From: Alphaproteobacteria bacterium
GTDB taxonomy: Bacteria > Myxococcota_A > UBA796 > UBA2385
Direction of reading: 5' to 3'
Assembly (NCBI GenBank): GCA_020632755.1
Contig: JACKEY010000015.1
Span: 1 to 64,000, forward strand
DNA length: 64,000 nucleotides
The number at the start of each line of letters is the position of its first letter. The first letter of the stretch is position 1. Shown one piece after another: positions 60,782-64,000 of the stretch. The translations under genes were made by a program, and so were the position numbers. The notes beneath the pieces are model-generated. The model made no database searches. It was not told where the DNA came from and saw only the letters and a program-made list of their open reading frames with translations.

Positions 60782-63085
60782 ATGGCTCCGTCCCCCTCGA
60801 GTCCCGCGCTGCGGGATCCCCTCGCCCTGGTGGGCGGTGCCGTCGTCGTGGGTGCGCTGTCGTGGCCCTGGTGGCAGCCGGGGGCCGAAGCGCTGGTCGG
60901 CGCCGTCGCGCTCGCGGTGATCGCCGGGGTCGGCCGCCGCCGGCGGGCCGCGTGGGCAGCGCTCGGCGTCGCCAGCCTGCTGCTCGGCGCCGCTGCGACG
61001 GGCCTGCAGCCCCGGGGGACGGCCCCCGAGCACCTGACAGCGGCGGTTGCGGCCGTCCGAGGCGGACGCCCGGTGCTGCGGCTGCCCGGCGGCGGCGTGC
61101 TGTTGGGCACCGGCGAAGCGCTCGCGCCCGGCCAGGTCGTCGCCGCGTGGCTGGGCGACCGGACGCCCCCGGCCCGCCTGCCGGGTGAGCCCGGCGGCGC
61201 CCGGGACGATCTGCGGGCGGCGGTGCAGCCCGCGCGCCTGCGGGAAGCCATCGTGCTGGCCGATCCGAACGCCGTGGTCGGGGGCCCGGGGGACACCCGC
61301 CTGGGCCTGGCGCAGCACGCCGGCCTGCTGCGTGCGCTGGCCCTGGGGCGAAGGGACGGCATCGACGAGCCCACCCGCGCCTTGCTGCGCCGGACCGGGA
61401 CCGCGCACCTGCTCGCCATCTCGGGCATGCACGTCGGGCTGCTGGCGGCCGTGGCCTCCGGGCTCGGCTGGTTGCTGGGGCGGCCCCTGGCCCTGGGCCG
61501 CGCCTGGCGGCTGGCCCGCTGGCTGCCGCCCCTCTCGGGATCGGCCGCGGCGGTGGCCTACGCGGCGCTGGTCGGCTCCCCCGCGTCGGCGCGGCGGGCC
61601 GCGGTGATGGTCGTCGTCGCGGCCTTCACGGTGCTGGCCGGCCGCCGGCCGCGGGCCTGGACGGTGCTGGGCATCGCGGCGGGTGGCCTGACCCTGGTCG
61701 AGCCGGGCATCGTCGGCGACCTGGGCTTCCAGCTGTCCTTCGCCGCCGTCGCGGGCATGGTGCTGGTCGTGCCGCGGTTCACGCGGCTGATCCCGCCGGA
61801 CCGGCCACGGTGGCAGACCTGGCTGGCCGGGTCCCTGGCGGCGACGGCGGGTGCGACGGCCGGCACCCTGCCGCTGTCGGCCCTGCACTTCCAGCAGCTC
61901 TCGCCGCTGTCGCCGCTGGCCAACCTGGTCGCCGCGCCGCTGGTCGGGGGCGTGGCCGTGCCGGCCGCGGTCGCCGCGCTGGTCCTGCCGGGCGCCCCCG
62001 GGCTCTTGTGCGTCGCCGTCGCCGACGCCGCGGTGGACCTGTCCCTGCGCTGGCTCTCGCTCCTCGACGGGCCGTCGTGGGCCCCCGCGGTCGGGCCGGC
62101 GGGGGCCCTCCTCCTCGGCGGCGGCCTCCTCCTCCGCAAGCAGCCGGCGGCCGCTGCCGGCCTCGCCATCCTCGCCCTCGGCCTGCGGCTCTTCCCGGCG
62201 AACCGCCTCGTCGTCACCTTCCTGGCGGTCGGCCAGGGAGATGCCGCCCTGGTCGAGTTCCCCGATGGCCGCCGCTGGCTGGTGGACGGTGGGCCCCCCT
62301 CCGACCGGGTGCTGCGCTACCTGCGCCGCCGCGGCATCCGCCACCTGGACGCCGTGGTCCTCTCCCACGCCCACCCCGACCACATCGGCGGCCTGCAGCC
62401 GGTGCTCGAGTCCCTCGCGGTCGACGCCCTGTGGGTGCCGCGGCCGCCCCAGGCCGACCAGGCCACCTACCTGGACCTGTGGCGCACCAGCTTCGCCCGC
62501 GGCGTGCCCGTGCACCTCCCCGACGACCCTGCACCCACCGACGTGATCGTCGAGCACCCCCGCCACCGCTGGCGGGACCCCGGCCGCGACGAGGTCAACG
62601 AGGAGAGCCTGGTGCTGCGGCTCGTTCACGGCCGGCACAGCGTGCTGCTGACCGGCGACGTCGAAGAAGACGCCGAGGCGACCCTGGCGCGGACCCAGCC
62701 GCCGGCGACCCTGGTCAAGGCCGCCCACCACGGCAGCCACAGCTCGTCGTCCCTGCCCTTCGTCCGCGCGGTCCAGCCCGCGGTCGTGGTGATCCCCGCG
62801 GGCCGGGACAACGCCTTCGGGCACCCGCGGGCGATCACGCTGGCGCGCTGGACCTTCCTGGGCGAGGGCAGGCCCCGTGCGCGCTGCGGTCCCGACGATG
62901 CCGACGGCTGGGCGCGCTGCCGGCCGCTGGTGCTGCGCACGGACCGGGACGGCACGGTGCAGTGGAGCAGCGACGGGCAGCGCTGGCGGTTGCGCACCTG
63001 GCGCGTGCACGGTGGCTGGCGGGATCGCACGCCCGCCGACCGGCGGCCGACCCTTCCCGGCCCGCTCGCCCTCCGGGATCGCTAA
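60782..63085 (+). CDS. comEC: ComEC/Rec2-type DNA uptake channel
   Basis: A 767-residue inner-membrane protein that moves single-stranded DNA into the cytoplasm during natural transformation. The N-terminal region has a beta-rich domain, the competence core has AHLLAISGMHVGLLA (Ser214-His217) and several helices, and the C-terminus is a metallo-beta-lactamase-like domain with SHAHPDHIGG (His529, His531, Asp533, His534) and KAAHHGSHSSSS. The metal-site pattern is intact. It is divergent from the helicase gene; no other com genes are in the window. Confidence 0.92.
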   Translation: MAPSPSSPALRDPLALVGGAVVVGALSWPWWQPGAEALVGAVALAVIAGVGRRRRAAWAALGVASLLLGAAATGLQPRGTAPEHLTAAVAAVRGGRPVLRLPGGGVLLGTGEALAPGQVVAAWLGDRTPPARLPGEPGGARDDLRAAVQPARLREAIVLADPNAVVGGPGDTRLGLAQHAGLLRALALGRRDGIDEPTRALLRRTGTAHLLAISGMHVGLLAAVASGLGWLLGRPLALGRAWRLARWLPPLSGSAAAVAYAALVGSPASARRAAVMVVVAAFTVLAGRRPRAWTVLGIAAGGLTLVEPGIVGDLGFQLSFAAVAGMVLVVPRFTRLIPPDRPRWQTWLAGSLAATAGATAGTLPLSALHFQQLSPLSPLANLVAAPLVGGVAVPAAVAALVLPGAPGLLCVAVADAAVDLSLRWLSLLDGPSWAPAVGPAGALLLGGGLLLRKQPAAAAGLAILALGLRLFPANRLVVTFLAVGQGDAALVEFPDGRRWLVDGGPPSDRVLRYLRRRGIRHLDAVVLSHAHPDHIGGLQPVLESLAVDALWVPRPPQADQATYLDLWRTSFARGVPVHLPDDPAPTDVIVEHPRHRWRDPGRDEVNEESLVLRLVHGRHSVLLTGDVEEDAEATLARTQPPATLVKAAHHGSHSSSSLPFVRAVQPAVVVIPAGRDNAFGHPRAITLARWTFLGEGRPRARCGPDDADGWARCRPLVLRTDRDGTVQWSSDGQRWRLRTWRVHGGWRDRTPADRRPTLPGPLALRDR

Positions 63086-63095
63086 GCTGCCCGCC

Positions 63096-64000
63096 GTGTC
63101 CCTGTTCCTGTCGCTGCTGGCCGTGTGCTCCTGGCTCGTCGCCCCCGCGGCGGGGCAGGGGCTCGTCGTGGACGAAGGTGCGCTGGCGGTGGTCGGCGAG
63201 TCGCTCGGTGACGCCGCGGTGGTCGAGGTGCGCAGCCACCCCGAGTTCGAGCGCTACACGGTGGCGCTGCCGGACGGGCGCCAGCTGCCGCTCGAGGTGA
63301 CCTGGGTGCGGGAGGGGGCCCGCCCGACCTGCCAGCATCACGCCCTGGGCGTCTTCCCGCGCTGGGAGCTGCTGGCCGAGGAGGGGGTCGAGGTGCAGGC
63401 CGATCCGGCCGGGGCGCCGGCTGCGGCCGCGCTCTGTGCCCGCCTGGACGCCCGCGGCGAGGGGCTGGTCATCGGCCCGGCCGCCGCGTCCAGCGGGGAC
63501 GGGGAGGCGAGCAGCGAGGGGGAGCAGAGCAGCGAGGGAGGCCAGCGCGAGGACCGCGGGGTCCAGCTGCCGGACGCGCGCCAGGCGCCGCCCCATCCGC
63601 TGCAGTGGGTGCTGGTCGCCCTGGGCGTCGCGCTGCTGGCGGCCATCGCCTGGCCGGTTCGCAAGGGACTCGACCGCCGCGCGGTGCTCGACGCGGGGCT
63701 GGTGGGCCTGCTGGCGGTGCTGATGCGCTGGCAGGCCAGCCCCTGGGGCCTGCAGGTCGCTCCGGACGCCGGCTACGAGCGTCTGGTGCTGGCCTGGGGC
63801 ATGTTCCTGCCCCATCCGCTGTACGGCGACGGCTTCTCCAGCCTGCACGCGGCGCTCCAGGCCGCGACCGACTTCGATCCCGACGCGGTCTTCGCCCTGC
63901 ACGCCGGGCTGTCGGCGTTCGCGCCGCTGGTGCTGTGGTGGCTCGCCCGCGAGCTGCTGGCCGATCGCGCGGCCGCGGTCTTCGCCGGGATGGCGCTGGC
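63096..64000 (+). CDS. Membrane protein, 3' end outside window, possibly GT-C type
   Basis: The reading frame is open from GTG 63096 to the window end (about 301 residues). A signal-like segment (LFLSLLAVCSWLVA) is followed by about 140 residues of soluble sequence containing two or three Cys and a short Ser/Glu/Gly-rich repeat, then three or more membrane helices (from about 175) in a layout like the N-terminal part of a GT-C glycosyltransferase or DUF2723 protein. The catalytic region is not visible, so this is tentative. It lies 10 bases after comEC on the same strand. Confidence 0.65.
   Translation, partial: MSLFLSLLAVCSWLVAPAAGQGLVVDEGALAVVGESLGDAAVVEVRSHPEFERYTVALPDGRQLPLEVTWVREGARPTCQHHALGVFPRWELLAEEGVEVQADPAGAPAAAALCARLDARGEGLVIGPAAASSGDGEASSEGEQSSEGGQREDRGVQLPDARQAPPHPLQWVLVALGVALLAAIAWPVRKGLDRRAVLDAGLVGLLAVLMRWQASPWGLQVAPDAGYERLVLAWGMFLPHPLYGDGFSSLHAALQAATDFDPDAVFALHAGLSAFAPLVLWWLARELLADRAAAVFAGMAL

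Overview
The window looks like a stretch of chromosome from a myxobacterium-like member of the Myxococcota. The evidence is very high GC content, secreted proteins ending in a Cys-containing motif, a hydrophobic helix and an Arg cluster (MYXO-CTERM-like tails), many lipoproteins with Asp/Gly/Ser-rich linkers, a Ser/Thr protein kinase, and a LuxC/LuxE pair. Genes are tightly packed. I call 45 protein genes, two of them cut by the window edges. I see no tRNA, rRNA, CRISPR array, insertion sequence or prophage.

Layout. 1-10459 (minus strand): penicillin-acylase-family lipoprotein, Ser/Thr kinase translationally coupled to two helical proteins of unknown function, rhomboid protease with a repeat tail, and a large thrombospondin-type-3 repeat surface protein. 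10522-15979: small membrane protein, then a plus-strand operon of class III aminotransferase, LuxE-like and LuxC-like enzymes and a GT-C membrane protein. 16007-21409: group 2 sigma-70 factor, PPC-type lipoprotein, TMTC-like mannosyltransferase with TPRs, polyprenol-phosphate mannose synthase. 21446-25699: TM2 protein, degenerate polyprenyl synthase, NAD synthetase, small membrane protein, DUF3347 lipoprotein. 25700-31521: thiolase-like pseudoenzyme, two poorly defined proteins, a molybdopterin oxidoreductase and a beta-helix protein. 31525-40624: aldehyde dehydrogenase homologue without its catalytic residues, the reverse transsulfuration pair (cbs plus cystathionine gamma-lyase), a membrane patatin, FetAB. 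40634-50235: M36 metalloprotease, sulfatase, then a coupled run of glycosyltransferase, PlsB-type acyltransferase and a small membrane protein. 50318-64000: TPR protein with retropepsin-like remnants, enolase, a lysophospholipid acyltransferase pair, small lipoprotein, hydantoinase/oxoprolinase, DEAD-box helicase, ComEC, and a partial membrane protein.

Three themes stand out. First, at seven of the eight convergent gene junctions the two TGA stop codons lie opposite each other inside an inverted repeat, some with 9-10 bp arms. They look like compact bidirectional terminators that use the stop codons themselves. Second, several genes encode clear homologues of enzymes that have lost catalytic residues: thiolase, aldehyde dehydrogenase, polyprenyl synthase, and retropepsin-like domains. 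Third, the aminotransferase/LuxE/LuxC operon has no luciferase nearby and reads as a pathway from an activated acid through an aldehyde to an amine.

At least twelve neighbouring gene pairs overlap by 1-4 bases (ATGA, GTGA or TGATG), so translational coupling is the main visible organising principle. All functions are inferred from reading the sequence; no database search was run.
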